A stretch of DNA of 64,000 nt from Brevundimonas sp. SH203 (lineage in GTDB: Bacteria > Pseudomonadota > Alphaproteobacteria > Caulobacterales > Caulobacteraceae), in NCBI RefSeq assembly GCF_002157625.1, contig NZ_BDMM01000003.1, positions 372,001 through 436,000 of the forward strand, read 5' to 3'. Made by a program: the position numbers and the translations under genes. This document shows positions 16,467 to 26,184 of this stretch, one piece after another. The notes under the pieces were generated by a model. That model did no database searches. It was not told the DNA's origin and saw only the letters and a program-made list of their open reading frames with translations. Every line of letters starts with the position of its first letter. Within the stretch, counting starts at the first letter, position 1.

Positions 16467-17444
16467 TTATGCTCCCAGACCGGCCAGGGCCTCGACCAAC
16501 AGGGCCGAGAACAGGGCCATCAGATACAGGATGGAAAAGGCGAACAGGTCCCGCGCCGGTTTGGCCTGGACCTTGACGTCATACAATGCGGCCTCGCGTC
16601 CCACAGTGTCGGCCTTGTCCGGCTCGTCGCCCGCGCGCGAGCGGAACAGCCGCCAGGCCAGGCCCAGAAAGCCCAGTCCGCCTGCGACCGACACCACCAG
16701 ATAGATGACGCCGCCCAGACCGACCAGGGACGGCGCGATGGCCGTCGGCACGAAGATCAGGCTGTAGATCAGGATCTGCAACCGCGTGGACCGGGCGCCG
16801 CGCGCCACCGGCATCATCGGAATGCCCGCCTTGGCGTAGTCGCCGGTCGAATACAGCGCCAGCGCCCAGCTGTGCGGCGGGGTCCACAGGAAGATGATGG
16901 CGAACAGAAGCCAGGCTTGCCACGGCGCATGGCCCGTCGCCGCCGCCCAGCCGATCACCGGGGGAAAGGCGCCCGCCGCCCCGCCGATGACGATGTTCTG
17001 GGGCGTCCGACGCTTCAGCAGCAGGGTGTAGAAACCGGCGTAATAGACGATGGTCAGGGCCAGCAGCCCCGCCGCCAGCCAGTTGGCGTTCATGCCCAGC
17101 AGCATGACCGAGAACAGGCTCAGGATCACGCCGAACGCCATGGCGTCGTTCTTCCTGACCCGCCCCGCCGCCACCGGCCGGCCGCGCGTGCGCCGCATCA
17201 GGGCGTCGGTCTCGCCCTCCAGCGCCATGTTCAGCGCCCCCGCCGCGCCCGCGCCCACGGCGATGCACAGGATGGCGATGGCGGCGACCAGCGGATTGAC
17301 CGATCCCGGCGCGACGATCAGTCCGGTCGCGGCGGTGAACACCACCAGCGACATCACGCGCGGCTTCAACAGCTGGAAGAAGTCCTCCGGCTGGGCGGTC
17401 GAGATCGGGGCTTGATCGAGGTCGGTCGGGGTCACGATGGTCAT
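16467..17444 (-). CDS. ctaB: Protoheme IX farnesyltransferase (heme O synthase)
   Basis: 325 aa UbiA-superfamily membrane enzyme with FFQLLKPRVMSLVVFTA, the Asp-rich NMALEGETDALMRRT region (in place of NDxxDxxxD), RRTPQNIVIGGAAGAFPPVIGW and TPPHSWALAL, all diagnostic of CtaB/COX10. It farnesylates heme b to heme O on the way to heme A. Separated from ctaD by 177 bp that include an intrinsic terminator. Confidence 0.95.
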   Translation of the reverse strand: MTIVTPTDLDQAPISTAQPEDFFQLLKPRVMSLVVFTAATGLIVAPGSVNPLVAAIAILCIAVGAGAAGALNMALEGETDALMRRTRGRPVAAGRVRKNDAMAFGVILSLFSVMLLGMNANWLAAGLLALTIVYYAGFYTLLLKRRTPQNIVIGGAAGAFPPVIGWAAATGHAPWQAWLLFAIIFLWTPPHSWALALYSTGDYAKAGIPMMPVARGARSTRLQILIYSLIFVPTAIAPSLVGLGGVIYLVVSVAGGLGFLGLAWRLFRSRAGDEPDKADTVGREAALYDVKVQAKPARDLFAFSILYLMALFSALLVEALAGLGA

Positions 17445-17486
17445 CTTCTACACCGTCATCCTCGGGCTTGTCCCGAGGGTCGCCGG

Positions 17487-17517
17487 GTCCGCGAAACAAA
17501 ATGTCCGCGAAACAAAA
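17487..17517 (-). repeat. 15-bp direct repeat beside the ctaD terminator
   Basis: GTCCGCGAAACAAAA occurs at 17487-17501 and again at 17503-17517, offset 16 bp. The second copy supplies part of the T-tract of the ctaD terminator on the minus strand. A hairpin CTCGGG/CCCGAG lies just beyond (17461-17476). Confidence 0.6.
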
Positions 17518-17549
17518 AAGAAGGGCCCCGAACCGTTCGTCCGAGGCCC
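17509..17549 (-). terminator. Intrinsic terminator between ctaD and ctaB
   Basis: On the minus strand, an imperfect stem closed by GGGCC (17549-17545) and GGCCC (17527-17523) is followed by TTCTTTTTTGTTT. It begins about 73 nt after the ctaD stop and would cut transcription of the assembly genes relative to the core subunits. Pattern seen; efficiency unknown. Confidence 0.7.
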
Positions 17550-17621
17550 ATCCCAGTCTTTACCTCGCCGCCTCGGCCGACCCTTCGGGGCAGGCCCGAA
17601 GGACGGCGCCGAGACCGGGCG

Positions 17622-19319
<1,698 letters not shown>

Positions 19320-20312
19320 TTACTGGGCGGCCGGCGCGGCGGGCGCCGCGGCGGGAACGGGTTGGGCGCCGGGAGCGGCGGCGGCCGGCGCAGCGGCGGC
19401 GGCTTCGCCCTCGGCCGGAGCGGCGGGAGCGGCGGCAGGGGCCGTGGCGGCGGGCGCGGCGACCTTGGGCTTCATCGAACCGCCCTTGGAGGCCAGCCAC
19501 TGTTCGAACTGCGCCTGGGTCACGACCCGGATCTCGATGGGCATGAAGGCGTGATCGACGCCGCACAGTTCCGAGCATTGGCCGTAGAAGACGCCGGTGC
19601 GCTCGGCCTTGAACCAGGTGGTGTTGATCCGGCCGGGCACGGCGTCGGTCTTCAGGCCGAAGGCCGGCAGGGCCACGGCGTGGATCACGTCCGAGGCGGT
19701 GATGACCAGCTGGACCGTCTTGCCGACCGGCACGACCATCGGCTCGGTCGCCGCCAGGCGATAGGGCACGCCCCGCGCCTTGGCCTCGTCCTCGGGCAGC
19801 ATGTTGGAGACGTATTCGGCCACGCCCTGATCGGGATATTCATAGGCCCAGTTCCACTGGTTGCCCGTCACCTTCACCGTCAGGTCCGGCGTGGGCATGT
19901 CGTGATAGGCGAACAGCAGCCGGAACGAGAACAGCGAGATGCCCGCCAGGATCAGGACCGGCATGACCGTCCAGATGATCTCGATGGTGGTGTTGTGGCT
20001 CCAGCGCGCGGGCGTCGGATTGGCCTTCTTGTTGTAGCGGAACACGATCCACGCCAGCAGGCCCAGCACCAGGAGGGTGATGGCGGTGATCACCACCAGC
20101 AGCCCGTTGTGGAAGGCGATGGCGTCATGCTTCAGCGGCGAGGCCGCGGGTTGCAGATCGATGCCCCCCGGCGTCGGCTGTCCCATCAGATCCTGCGCCC
20201 AGGTCGGCGCGGCGGCGAAGACCGCCAGTCCGGTCCCCAGCACGATGGAGGCCGCAGTCCCCCCCAGCGTCCTCCGGGCTCGCTTGCCCATCCCCATAGG
20301 AGTCTTCCCCAT
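19320..20312 (-). CDS. ctaC: Cytochrome c oxidase subunit II with Ala/Pro-rich tail
   Basis: 330 aa. Signal peptide ending near TWAQD, two membrane helices, then the CuA cupredoxin domain: GNQWNWAYEYPD and the binuclear copper motif GQCSELCGVDHAFMP. After residue about 270 comes a low-complexity tail of Ala, Pro and Gly (KPKVAAPAATAPAAAPAAPAEG...), absent from minimal subunit II and probably a flexible periplasmic extension. First gene of the minus-strand cox operon. Confidence 0.96.
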   Translation of the reverse strand: MGKTPMGMGKRARRTLGGTAASIVLGTGLAVFAAAPTWAQDLMGQPTPGGIDLQPAASPLKHDAIAFHNGLLVVITAITLLVLGLLAWIVFRYNKKANPTPARWSHNTTIEIIWTVMPVLILAGISLFSFRLLFAYHDMPTPDLTVKVTGNQWNWAYEYPDQGVAEYVSNMLPEDEAKARGVPYRLAATEPMVVPVGKTVQLVITASDVIHAVALPAFGLKTDAVPGRINTTWFKAERTGVFYGQCSELCGVDHAFMPIEIRVVTQAQFEQWLASKGGSMKPKVAAPAATAPAAAPAAPAEGEAAAAAPAAAAPGAQPVPAAAPAAPAAQ

Positions 20313-20332
20313 AAAACCGTTCTACAGCAGAC

Positions 20333-20353
20333 ACTTGCGAATGGCTCGCAAGT
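20333..20353 (-). promoter_or_regulatory. 8-bp inverted repeat in the cox operon 5' region
   Basis: ACTTGCGA (20333-20340) and TCGCAAGT (20346-20353), spaced 5 bp, lie 21-41 nt upstream of ctaC. Perfect symmetry suggests an operator or a 5'UTR hairpin. No FNR/FixK-type TTGAT-N4-ATCAA box is seen in the 250-bp gap to the padR gene. Confidence 0.45.
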
Positions 20354-20505
20354 AATCACACTGGCGCGATTCCCACGCCCGGCGATGGATTTGACCTATC
20401 GGATCGCTTTCGGCTTGCCAAGCGAACAACGCAGGCGCCGCCGTAAAGCCGCCAAAGATCGGCCATGCGACGCCCGCGATTAAATCGCTGTCATGTTTCG
20501 ACAGC

Positions 20506-20530
20506 TACCTTGCGTCGCCAGATACCTTGC
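20506..20530 (+). promoter_or_regulatory. Direct repeats TACCTTGC upstream of padR (candidate operator)
   Basis: Two copies of TACCTTGC (20506-20513 and 20523-20530) sit 17 bp apart, 34-58 nt before the padR start, a plausible autoregulatory site. The rest of the gap 20354-20505 shows nothing recognisable. Confidence 0.4.
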
Positions 20531-20563
20531 CGTAGTCAATCTCCACACACAGGAGAGATCGCG

Positions 20564-20908
20564 GTGCCTGAAACCATCGAGATACAGTTGAAGAAGGGGG
20601 TGCTGGGCCTTTGCGTCCTGGCGCTTCTGAGCCGGGCGGACAGCTACGCCTACGAGATCGCCAGCCGCCTGTCGGACGCGATCGACATGGGCGAAGGCAC
20701 CATCTACCCCTTGATGCGGCGGATGCAGTCGGAGGGCCAGGTCGAGACCTATCTGGTCGAATCCTCCGCCGGCCCCTCGCGCAAATACTATCGCCTGACC
20801 GAGGCGGGTCGTGCGGCCCTCGCCGCCCAGACCGCCGAATGGTCCGCCTTCACCAAGGCCGTCGACGCCATCGTGGCGAACGACGCCGATCAGGGAGCCG
20901 CCCAATGA
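20564..20908 (+). CDS. PadR-family transcriptional regulator
   Basis: 114 aa from GTG 20564, chosen for the AGGAGAG 7 nt upstream; an earlier frame from 20465 has no such signal. PadR winged helix: QLKKGVLGLCVLALLSRADSYAYEIASRLSD, EGTIYPLMRRMQSEGQV and SRKYYRLTEAGRAAL. It is the first gene of a three-gene operon (ATGA overlaps) with DUF1700 and a GIN-domain protein, the standard trio in which PadR represses the envelope proteins encoded with it. Confidence 0.9.
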   Translation: MPETIEIQLKKGVLGLCVLALLSRADSYAYEIASRLSDAIDMGEGTIYPLMRRMQSEGQVETYLVESSAGPSRKYYRLTEAGRAALAAQTAEWSAFTKAVDAIVANDADQGAAQ

Positions 20909-21501
20909 CGCGCGCCGATTTCATCAACCGCCTCAAGGACGGGCTGGTCGGTCTGCCGACCACCACGGCCAACGACATCGTCGCCGACTACCAGACCCAT
21001 TTCGACGACGGGATCGCCGCCGGCCGCAGCGAGGCCGAGGTCGCCGAGGCCCTGGGCGACCCCGTGCGCCTGGCCCGCGAGCTGAAGGCCGAGGCCGGCA
21101 TCCAGCGCTGGCATCAGGAAAAGAACCCGTCCGCCGCCGCCGGCGCCGTCTTCGCGGTCCTGGGCCTGGGCGCGCTCGACATCCTGATCCTGCTGCCCAT
21201 TCTGATGGGGGTGGTGGGGACGGTGTTCGGCTTCTTCATCGCCGCCGTCGCCCTGTTCGTCTGCGGCGGGGTCATCATGGTCGCCGGCCCCTTCGCCGGC
21301 TTCCCCGGCGGGCCGATCGCGGCGATCCTGATGGGTCTGGGCCTAATGGCCGGGGCGGTCTTCATCGCCGCGCTTCTGGCCATCTTCACCATCTGGCTGG
21401 TCAACGGCGTCGTCTGGTTCGCCCGTCTTCACTATCGCCTGCTCAAGCCCGCGCTTGAGCCCACGCCCGCTCAAACCCCTGTTTCGGAAGCTTCGGCATG
21501 A
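20905..21501 (+). CDS. DUF1700 (HAAS-type) membrane protein
   Basis: 198 aa. The cytoplasmic N-terminal about 80 residues (MTRADFINRLKDGLVGL...EALGDPVRLARELKAE) are the DUF1700/HAAS helical domain, followed by four hydrophobic segments. In PadR operons this protein is thought to link the regulator or partner to the membrane. Overlaps padR and the GIN gene by 4 nt each. Confidence 0.88.
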   Translation: MTRADFINRLKDGLVGLPTTTANDIVADYQTHFDDGIAAGRSEAEVAEALGDPVRLARELKAEAGIQRWHQEKNPSAAAGAVFAVLGLGALDILILLPILMGVVGTVFGFFIAAVALFVCGGVIMVAGPFAGFPGGPIAAILMGLGLMAGAVFIAALLAIFTIWLVNGVVWFARLHYRLLKPALEPTPAQTPVSEASA

Positions 21502-22280
21502 TCCGCACCCTGTTCATCATCGCCGGCGCCGCCCTGGTGCTGTGCCTCGTCACCGTGGGCGGCGCCGTCGCCATCGGCGGCAACGACCTGCAGCGCCACG
21601 GCTGGGCCTGGACCTTCAAGGACGACGACGGCGAGACCGTCCGCTTCGAGCGGGTCAAGGGCGGCGGGACCGAGGACATGGGCCCCTTCACCACCCGCAC
21701 CCTGGCCTGGACCGGCGGCGAAACCCTGACCGTGGAGTCCAGCATCGACGTCGAATACGTCCAGGGCGACGCCGGCTCCATCGTCGTCACCGGACCCAAG
21801 GCCCTGGCCGACCGCGTGACGGTCGAGAACGGCCGCATCCGCATGGCCGACGGCGACGAACGGGTCGTGTTCGGCTGGAACGACGGCAACTTCTCGGCCC
21901 GCTCGCAACGCGACGAGCTGAAGGTGGTCGTCACCGCCCCGAACGTGCGCCGCTTCGTCTCCAGCGGTTCGGGCGACCTGACCATCCGTCAGTACGACCA
22001 GCCGTCCCTGGCGCTGGACGTGTCCGGCTCGTCGGACGTCACCGCCTCGGGCCGCGCCGACCGGCTGGACCTGGACATCTCGGGCTCGGGCGACGCCGAT
22101 CTGGCCGGCCTGACGCTGACGGACGCCAAGGTCGACATCGCCGGCTCGGGCGAGGCCACGGTCGCCGCCAGCGGCACGGTCGACATCGACATCAACGGCT
22201 CCGGCGACGTCAACCTGGCCCTGCGCCCCGCCAAGCTGAACAGCAGCGTCTCCGGCTCGGGGCAGGTGTATCAGAACTGA
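21498..22280 (+). CDS. GIN-domain (DUF2807) envelope protein
   Basis: 260 aa: N-terminal membrane anchor or signal (TLFIIAGAALVLCLVTVGGAVAIGG), then a right-handed beta-helix-like domain with periodic SGSGD/SGSSDV repeats between about 155 and 255 (VSSGSGDLTIRQ, DVSGSSDVTAS, DISGSGDADLAG, DIAGSGEATVAA, DINGSGDVNLAL, SVSGSGQVYQN). This is the DUF2807 'head' repeat. Probably faces the periplasm. Last gene of the padR operon; an intrinsic terminator follows. Confidence 0.88.
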   Translation: MIRTLFIIAGAALVLCLVTVGGAVAIGGNDLQRHGWAWTFKDDDGETVRFERVKGGGTEDMGPFTTRTLAWTGGETLTVESSIDVEYVQGDAGSIVVTGPKALADRVTVENGRIRMADGDERVVFGWNDGNFSARSQRDELKVVVTAPNVRRFVSSGSGDLTIRQYDQPSLALDVSGSSDVTASGRADRLDLDISGSGDADLAGLTLTDAKVDIAGSGEATVAASGTVDIDINGSGDVNLALRPAKLNSSVSGSGQVYQN

Positions 22281-22304
22281 TCCCGACGAAGCGTCGAACC
22301 GAGA

Positions 22305-22334
22305 GGGGGCTGGAGCCATCCAGCCCCCTTTTTC
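22305..22334 (+). terminator. Intrinsic terminator of the padR-DUF1700-GIN operon
   Basis: GGGGGCTGG (22305-22313) pairs perfectly with CCAGCCCCC (22320-22328) around a 6-nt loop, followed by TTTTTCTTTC, 25 nt after the stop codon. Confidence 0.93.
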
Positions 22335-22337
22335 TTT

Positions 22338-22377
22338 CGTCATCCCCCGGCGAGCGCAGCGAGACCGGGGGATGACG
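22338..22377. repeat. Palindromic repeat with CGTCATCC ends (family E)
   Basis: CGTCATCCCCCGG (22338-22350) and its exact complement (22365-22377) enclose a 14-nt loop. The end motif CGTCAT/ATGACG is the same as in the family A elements. It is followed directly by a family D repeat. Confidence 0.7.
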
Positions 22378-22382
22378 AAAAC

Positions 22383-22446
22383 CGAACACGACGACGCGCG
22401 GTCTCGTCGTGTTCGTCGTGAGGGCGTTGTGATCGCCGTGATGAAC
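22383..22446 (+). repeat. Dispersed repeat, family D copy 2
   Basis: 64 bp similar along its whole length to 11235-11296, sharing CGAACACGACG, GCGGTCTCGTCGTG, TCGTCGTGA and GTGATCGC. Together with the family E palindrome it fills most of the 253-bp gap between the GIN gene and ubiA. Confidence 0.7.
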
Positions 22447-22533
22447 CCTGCCACGACCAAGCCCGCCCCAGAGAATGAGGCAAAGACGAACCCGCGCCTT
22501 CACCCCCCGCACCATAACCGCTAAGTCGTGGCC

Positions 22534-23514
22534 ATGACCTCCGCCCCCCTTCCCGACGCCGGCGCCAACTGGGTGGATCGCCATGCGCCGGAGGGGCTGA
22601 AGCCCTGGCTGAAGCTGGGGCGGTTCGACCGGCCCATCGGCATATGGCTGCTGCTGCTGCCCGGCTGGCAGGGGATCGCCCTCGCCCTGGCCCAGTATCG
22701 GCAGGCGCCCGGCCTCTATGACCTGTGGCTGTTCGTCGGCTTCGCCGTCGGCGCCTGTCTGATGCGGGCGGCGGGCTGCGCCTTCAACGACATCGTGGAT
22801 CGGGATTTCGACGCCCGGGTCGCCCGCACCGCCCTGCGTCCCATTCCGTCGGGCCGGATCAGCGTCAAACAGGCCTGGGCCTTCGTCGTGGCGTGCAGCC
22901 TGATCAGCCTGACGATCCTGCTGACCCTCCCGACCGTCGCCATCCTGCTGGGCGTCGGTTCGCTGGCCCTGGTCGCGGCCTATCCCTTCATGAAGCGGAT
23001 CACCTGGTGGCCGCAGGCGTGGCTGGGCCTGACCTTCAACTGGGGCGCCCTGATGGGCTATTTTTCTGCGATCGACAGATTCAACGCGCCTGTATCGGGC
23101 GACATCACCCCGATCACGATGTGCTTTGGCCCAACGCCTTTGGCGGCCATCCTCCTCTACGTCGGCGGCGTCTTCTGGACCCTGGGCTACGACACGATCT
23201 ACGCCCTTCAGGACATCGAGGACGACGCCATGATCGGGGTGAAGTCCTCGGCGCGGCGCCTGGCCTCGGCCGTGCGTCCGGGCGTCGCCGTCTTCTACGG
23301 TCTCGCCGTCGTTCTGGCCGGCGTGGCGGGCGCCGCCGCCGGTCTGGGCGTCCTGTTCTGGATCGGCCTTGCCGCCTACGCCGCCCATCTGGCGCGCCAG
23401 GTCGTCCATCTGGACCGCGGCGACGGCGCGCAGGCGCTGAAACTCTTCAAGTCGAACCGCGAAGCCGGCCTTATACTGCTGGCCGCCATCGCCCTCGGAT
23501 TCATCACGCTGTGA
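22534..23514 (+). CDS. ubiA: 4-hydroxybenzoate octaprenyltransferase
   Basis: 326 aa membrane prenyltransferase with both Asp-rich motifs: AFNDIVDRDFDARVART (NDxxDxxxD) and YALQDIEDDAMIGVKSSA, plus KLGRFDRPIGIWLLLLPGWQG at the N-terminus. It attaches the polyprenyl chain to 4-hydroxybenzoate in ubiquinone synthesis. ATG 22534 is preferred to GTG 22528. The next gene starts 11 nt after its stop. Confidence 0.94.
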   Translation: MTSAPLPDAGANWVDRHAPEGLKPWLKLGRFDRPIGIWLLLLPGWQGIALALAQYRQAPGLYDLWLFVGFAVGACLMRAAGCAFNDIVDRDFDARVARTALRPIPSGRISVKQAWAFVVACSLISLTILLTLPTVAILLGVGSLALVAAYPFMKRITWWPQAWLGLTFNWGALMGYFSAIDRFNAPVSGDITPITMCFGPTPLAAILLYVGGVFWTLGYDTIYALQDIEDDAMIGVKSSARRLASAVRPGVAVFYGLAVVLAGVAGAAAGLGVLFWIGLAAYAAHLARQVVHLDRGDGAQALKLFKSNREAGLILLAAIALGFITL

Positions 23515-23525
23515 AGGAAAAGCTC

Positions 23526-24350
23526 ATGACCTCCGCCCCCCGCATCCTGCTGCTGTCCGTCGCCGTCGCCGCGACCCTGGCGGCCTGCCAACGCCGCGAG
23601 GACAAGGCCCCCGCCCCCAAGGCCGCCCCGGCCCCGGCCGTCGCCGCCGCCGACAACACCCCGGTCGGCTATGACAGCAAGACCCCCTACGCCACGGTCA
23701 AACTGACCCTGCCGCAGACGGTCAAGGCCACCCCCGCCCTGCACGCCGCCCTCTATGCCGACATGGTGCGCGACCTGAAGCAGTTCGAGGAGGGCGCACA
23801 GGCCGATCTCAGCGAGGCCGGCGCCGGCCCCAACCCCTATGAGAAGTCCATCGCCTTCGCGCCCGGCGCCGAGACGGCCAAGCTGGTCAGCCTGGCCCGC
23901 ACCGATTTCGAGTTCACGGGCGGCGCCCACCCCAACACCAGCTTCGCCTCGGTGATCTGGGACAAGACGACCAACAAGCGGCTGGGCTTCGCCGACCTGT
24001 TCCGCCCCGGCGCCGATCTGACCGTGCTGGACAAGGCCCTGTGCGCCGCCGCCAACGCCGCCAAACAGGCCCGCTCGCCCGGCTCCGAGGCCGCGACCCT
24101 GGACGGCAAGATGTGGACCTGCCCCAAGGCCGTCGCCACCCCCTTCGTCCTGACGCCGGGCACGACGCCGGGCAAGGCGGGCGGCGTCACCTTCCTGATG
24201 GGTCCGTATCAGATCGGCCCCTATTCGGACGGCCCCTACTGGGTCGCCCTGCCCCAGAGCGCCTTCCGCGCCCTGCTCAACCCCGCCTACGCCGACCAGT
24301 TCGACGGCGCCCCCGCCAAGGCCGGCGACGTGACGCCGAAGAACTCCTAA
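23526..24350 (+). CDS. Lipoprotein with DUF3298/RsiV-like domain
   Basis: 274 aa. The signal peptide ends in a lipobox (TLAAC, Cys about 20), followed by an Ala/Pro linker. The body has an RsiV-type pattern: LARTDFEFTGGAHPNT (a 'GGAHG'-like motif), WDKTTNKRLGFADLF and a C-terminal MGPYQIGPYSDGPYWVALP. These proteins are periplasmic; RsiV homologues bind lysozyme, but sensing cannot be claimed here because no sigma factor is adjacent. Confidence 0.85.
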   Translation: MTSAPRILLLSVAVAATLAACQRREDKAPAPKAAPAPAVAAADNTPVGYDSKTPYATVKLTLPQTVKATPALHAALYADMVRDLKQFEEGAQADLSEAGAGPNPYEKSIAFAPGAETAKLVSLARTDFEFTGGAHPNTSFASVIWDKTTNKRLGFADLFRPGADLTVLDKALCAAANAAKQARSPGSEAATLDGKMWTCPKAVATPFVLTPGTTPGKAGGVTFLMGPYQIGPYSDGPYWVALPQSAFRALLNPAYADQFDGAPAKAGDVTPKNS

Positions 24351-24360
24351 TCAACCCGCT

Positions 24361-24479
24361 CATCCCGGCGAAAGCCGGGACCCAGTGGTTTGGGCGATTT
24401 AACCTGTCCGCTTTTACGGCGACGATGATCCGGGACCCAGCCCACGCGAAAGGACTGGGTCCCGGCTTTCGCCGGGATG
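24361..24479. repeat. Dispersed palindromic repeat, family B copy 1
   Basis: The two ends are perfect 25-bp inverted repeats (24361-24385 and 24455-24479; core CGGCGAAAGCCGGGACCCAG), enclosing about 69 bp. It lies between two convergent genes and could also act as a bidirectional terminator. A diverged copy is at 54951-55079. Confidence 0.85.
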
Positions 24480-24485
24480 CACGGA

Positions 24486-25421
24486 TCAGGGGTGCGCCAA
24501 GAACGCCTCCACCAGCGCCGCGAACCGCTCGGGCTGGTCGGCCATGATGAAATGGCGCGATCCGTCCACCCGGATCAGCGTCACGCCCGGCAGGGCCGCA
24601 TACTCCCGCCCCCACATCGCGTCCGCCCCCGCCGCCGGCGCCCCGCCGTCCGCATCGGCGGCGTAGAGCGCCGTCACCGGCGTCGTCATGGCCGCAAGGC
24701 CGGGCCGGGCGTCCGTGGTCATCACATCCTTCATGGCCGAGGCGACGGCGTGGCGGTCGCTGGCCATCGACCAGTCCACGATCCGCGCCTGCTGCTCCGG
24801 CGTCCGCGACAGGGCGCGCGCCGTCGCTTCCTGCTGGGTGCGGAACCCGGCCGCGTCGGCGTTCAGGATCATGGCGGCCGCACGGTCGGCGAACGGTCGG
24901 GCGCTTTCGGCCGTCGCGGTCGGGCCGAACAGGGCGCTGTAGAAGGGCAGGCTGTCCACCGTCATCAGACGCCCGACCCGGCCCGGCTGCTGCTGCGCCA
25001 GCAACAGGCCGCTCAGCCCGCCCATCGAATGGCCGATCACCGCCGGCCGGTTCAGCCCCGCCTGACGGATATAGCGGGCCAGTTCCTCGACCTCGGGCTG
25101 GACGAAGGCGCCGTCGCCATGCGTCCACGGCTCGCCCGCGAACCCGGCCAGCTGCACCAGATGCACCCGGTGCGTCGCCTTCAGCCGATCCGCCGTCGCC
25201 CGCCACACCTCGCGCGAGGACGCCAGACCGGGGATCAGGATCACGTCCGGCCCCTGCCCCACCACCTCGACCGACAGCCGGTCAGAAACGAAGGGTGCGG
25301 CGGCCGAGGTCTCGGCGCGCGCTACGGCGACCGTCACACCGGACGCCAAAGCGACAGCCGAGGCCAGAAACATGACGCGCAGCATCGGGCGCGCGCTCGA
25401 CAGAGCGAACATCATCGTCAT
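24486..25421 (-). CDS. Exported alpha/beta hydrolase
   Basis: 311 aa with a signal peptide (MLRVMFLASAVALASGVTVAVARAE). Catalytic triad candidates: nucleophile Ser in VIGHSMGGLSG, acid Asp near YAADADGG, His in GSRHFIMADQPERFAALV. Oxyanion region LIPGLASSREVW. Probably a periplasmic esterase/lipase-like hydrolase. It lies 33 nt downstream of the XRE regulator and has the same candidate operator as that operon just upstream of its Shine-Dalgarno. Confidence 0.85.
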   Translation of the reverse strand: MTMMFALSSARPMLRVMFLASAVALASGVTVAVARAETSAAAPFVSDRLSVEVVGQGPDVILIPGLASSREVWRATADRLKATHRVHLVQLAGFAGEPWTHGDGAFVQPEVEELARYIRQAGLNRPAVIGHSMGGLSGLLLAQQQPGRVGRLMTVDSLPFYSALFGPTATAESARPFADRAAAMILNADAAGFRTQQEATARALSRTPEQQARIVDWSMASDRHAVASAMKDVMTTDARPGLAAMTTPVTALYAADADGGAPAAGADAMWGREYAALPGVTLIRVDGSRHFIMADQPERFAALVEAFLAHP

Positions 25422-25430
25422 TTCTCCAAT

Positions 25431-25449
25431 TGTAAGGTTATTCTGACAT
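25431..25449 (-). promoter_or_regulatory. Candidate XRE operator upstream of the hydrolase
   Basis: TGTAAGGttATTCTGACAT, matching the site at 26073-26091 at 15 of 19 positions. It lies 10 nt upstream of the hydrolase start and immediately before its Shine-Dalgarno (GGAG). Confidence 0.5.
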
Positions 25450-25454
25450 TGGGC

Positions 25455-25655
25455 TCAGCCCGAATGCGGGTTCTCGAAAATCTCTTCCACCGGCCGCTCG
25501 AAGGTGGCGGCGATCCGGTAGGCCAGGTCCAGCGACGGATCGTGCCGTTCGGTCTCCAGCGCGATCACCGCCTGACGCGACACCCCCAGCGCCTGGCCCA
25601 ACTGCTCCTGCGTCCAGCCGCGCTCGACCCGCAGCAGTTTCAGCCGGTTCTTCAT
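25455..25655 (-). CDS. XRE-family transcriptional regulator (small HTH)
   Basis: 66 aa consisting of one helix-turn-helix: MKNRLKLLRVERGWTQEQLG, then ALGVSRQAVIALETERHDPSLDLAYRIA. This is the Cro/CI-like HTH_3 minimal form, commonly paired with a small multi-helix membrane protein as here (ATGA overlap, 25652-25655). Likely autorepressor of this operon. Confidence 0.92.
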   Translation of the reverse strand: MKNRLKLLRVERGWTQEQLGQALGVSRQAVIALETERHDPSLDLAYRIAATFERPVEEIFENPHSG

Positions 25656-26059
25656 CGGCTGCTCCGAATGAAGGGCGACACCAGGCCGTACATCGCCCAG
25701 AACACCGGCACGATCAGCCAGGTCTGCATATGCGGCGCCCTGGCGAAACTCTCGCCGAAGCCCCAGAAGGTCGCGACCGCCAGCGTCAGGCCGGATGCGA
25801 CGATGAACTGTTTGGCGGTCACGCCGCGCACGAACTCGTCGCTTTCGCGCATCAGCGCCAGCGTCGCCCAGATCTGACCGATCACGGGCGCCGACACCGC
25901 CGCCGCCAGCCCCCAGGCCGCCGGCTTGCCCATGACCTGGTCGAAGGCGTCGGTCGTCATCATCACCACGCAGATCGCCACATAGGGCGCGGTGAATGCG
26001 ATCGTTCGGATCAGATAGCGCCGATGCGCGGCCGTTCCGGTCTTCCAGGCGGTGAACAT
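25652..26059 (-). CDS. Four-helix membrane protein paired with an XRE regulator
   Basis: 135 aa from ATG 26059 (MFTAWKTGTAAHRRYLIRTI), with GGGGAGA as ribosome site. Four hydrophobic segments (TIAFTAPYVAICVVMM, AWGLAAAVSAPVIGQIWATL, QFIVASGLTLAVATFWGF, TWLIVPVFWAMYGLV). Similar small membrane proteins co-occur with mini-XRE regulators in many proteobacteria; their function is unknown. The candidate operator lies just upstream. Confidence 0.82.
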   Translation of the reverse strand: MFTAWKTGTAAHRRYLIRTIAFTAPYVAICVVMMTTDAFDQVMGKPAAWGLAAAVSAPVIGQIWATLALMRESDEFVRGVTAKQFIVASGLTLAVATFWGFGESFARAPHMQTWLIVPVFWAMYGLVSPFIRSSR

Positions 26060-26072
26060 CTGCGTCTCCCCG

Positions 26073-26127
26073 TGTAAGGCCAACCTGACATCGACCTCAT
26101 GTCATGTCAACCTGACTTTTTGTCAGG
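26073..26127 (-). promoter_or_regulatory. Operator cluster upstream of the membrane protein/XRE operon
   Basis: Contains TGTAAGGccAACCTGACAT (26073-26091), a second CAACCTGAC (26108-26116; first at 26081-26089, 27 bp apart) and a perfect inverted repeat CCTGAC-TTTTT-GTCAGG (26111-26127). Several half-sites suggest cooperative binding, probably by the XRE protein. Confidence 0.5.
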
Positions 26128-26184
26128 ACATCCCAACATTCACCCGCGGCTTCTCCAGACGCGACGACGGCGTTAGACTGCCCC

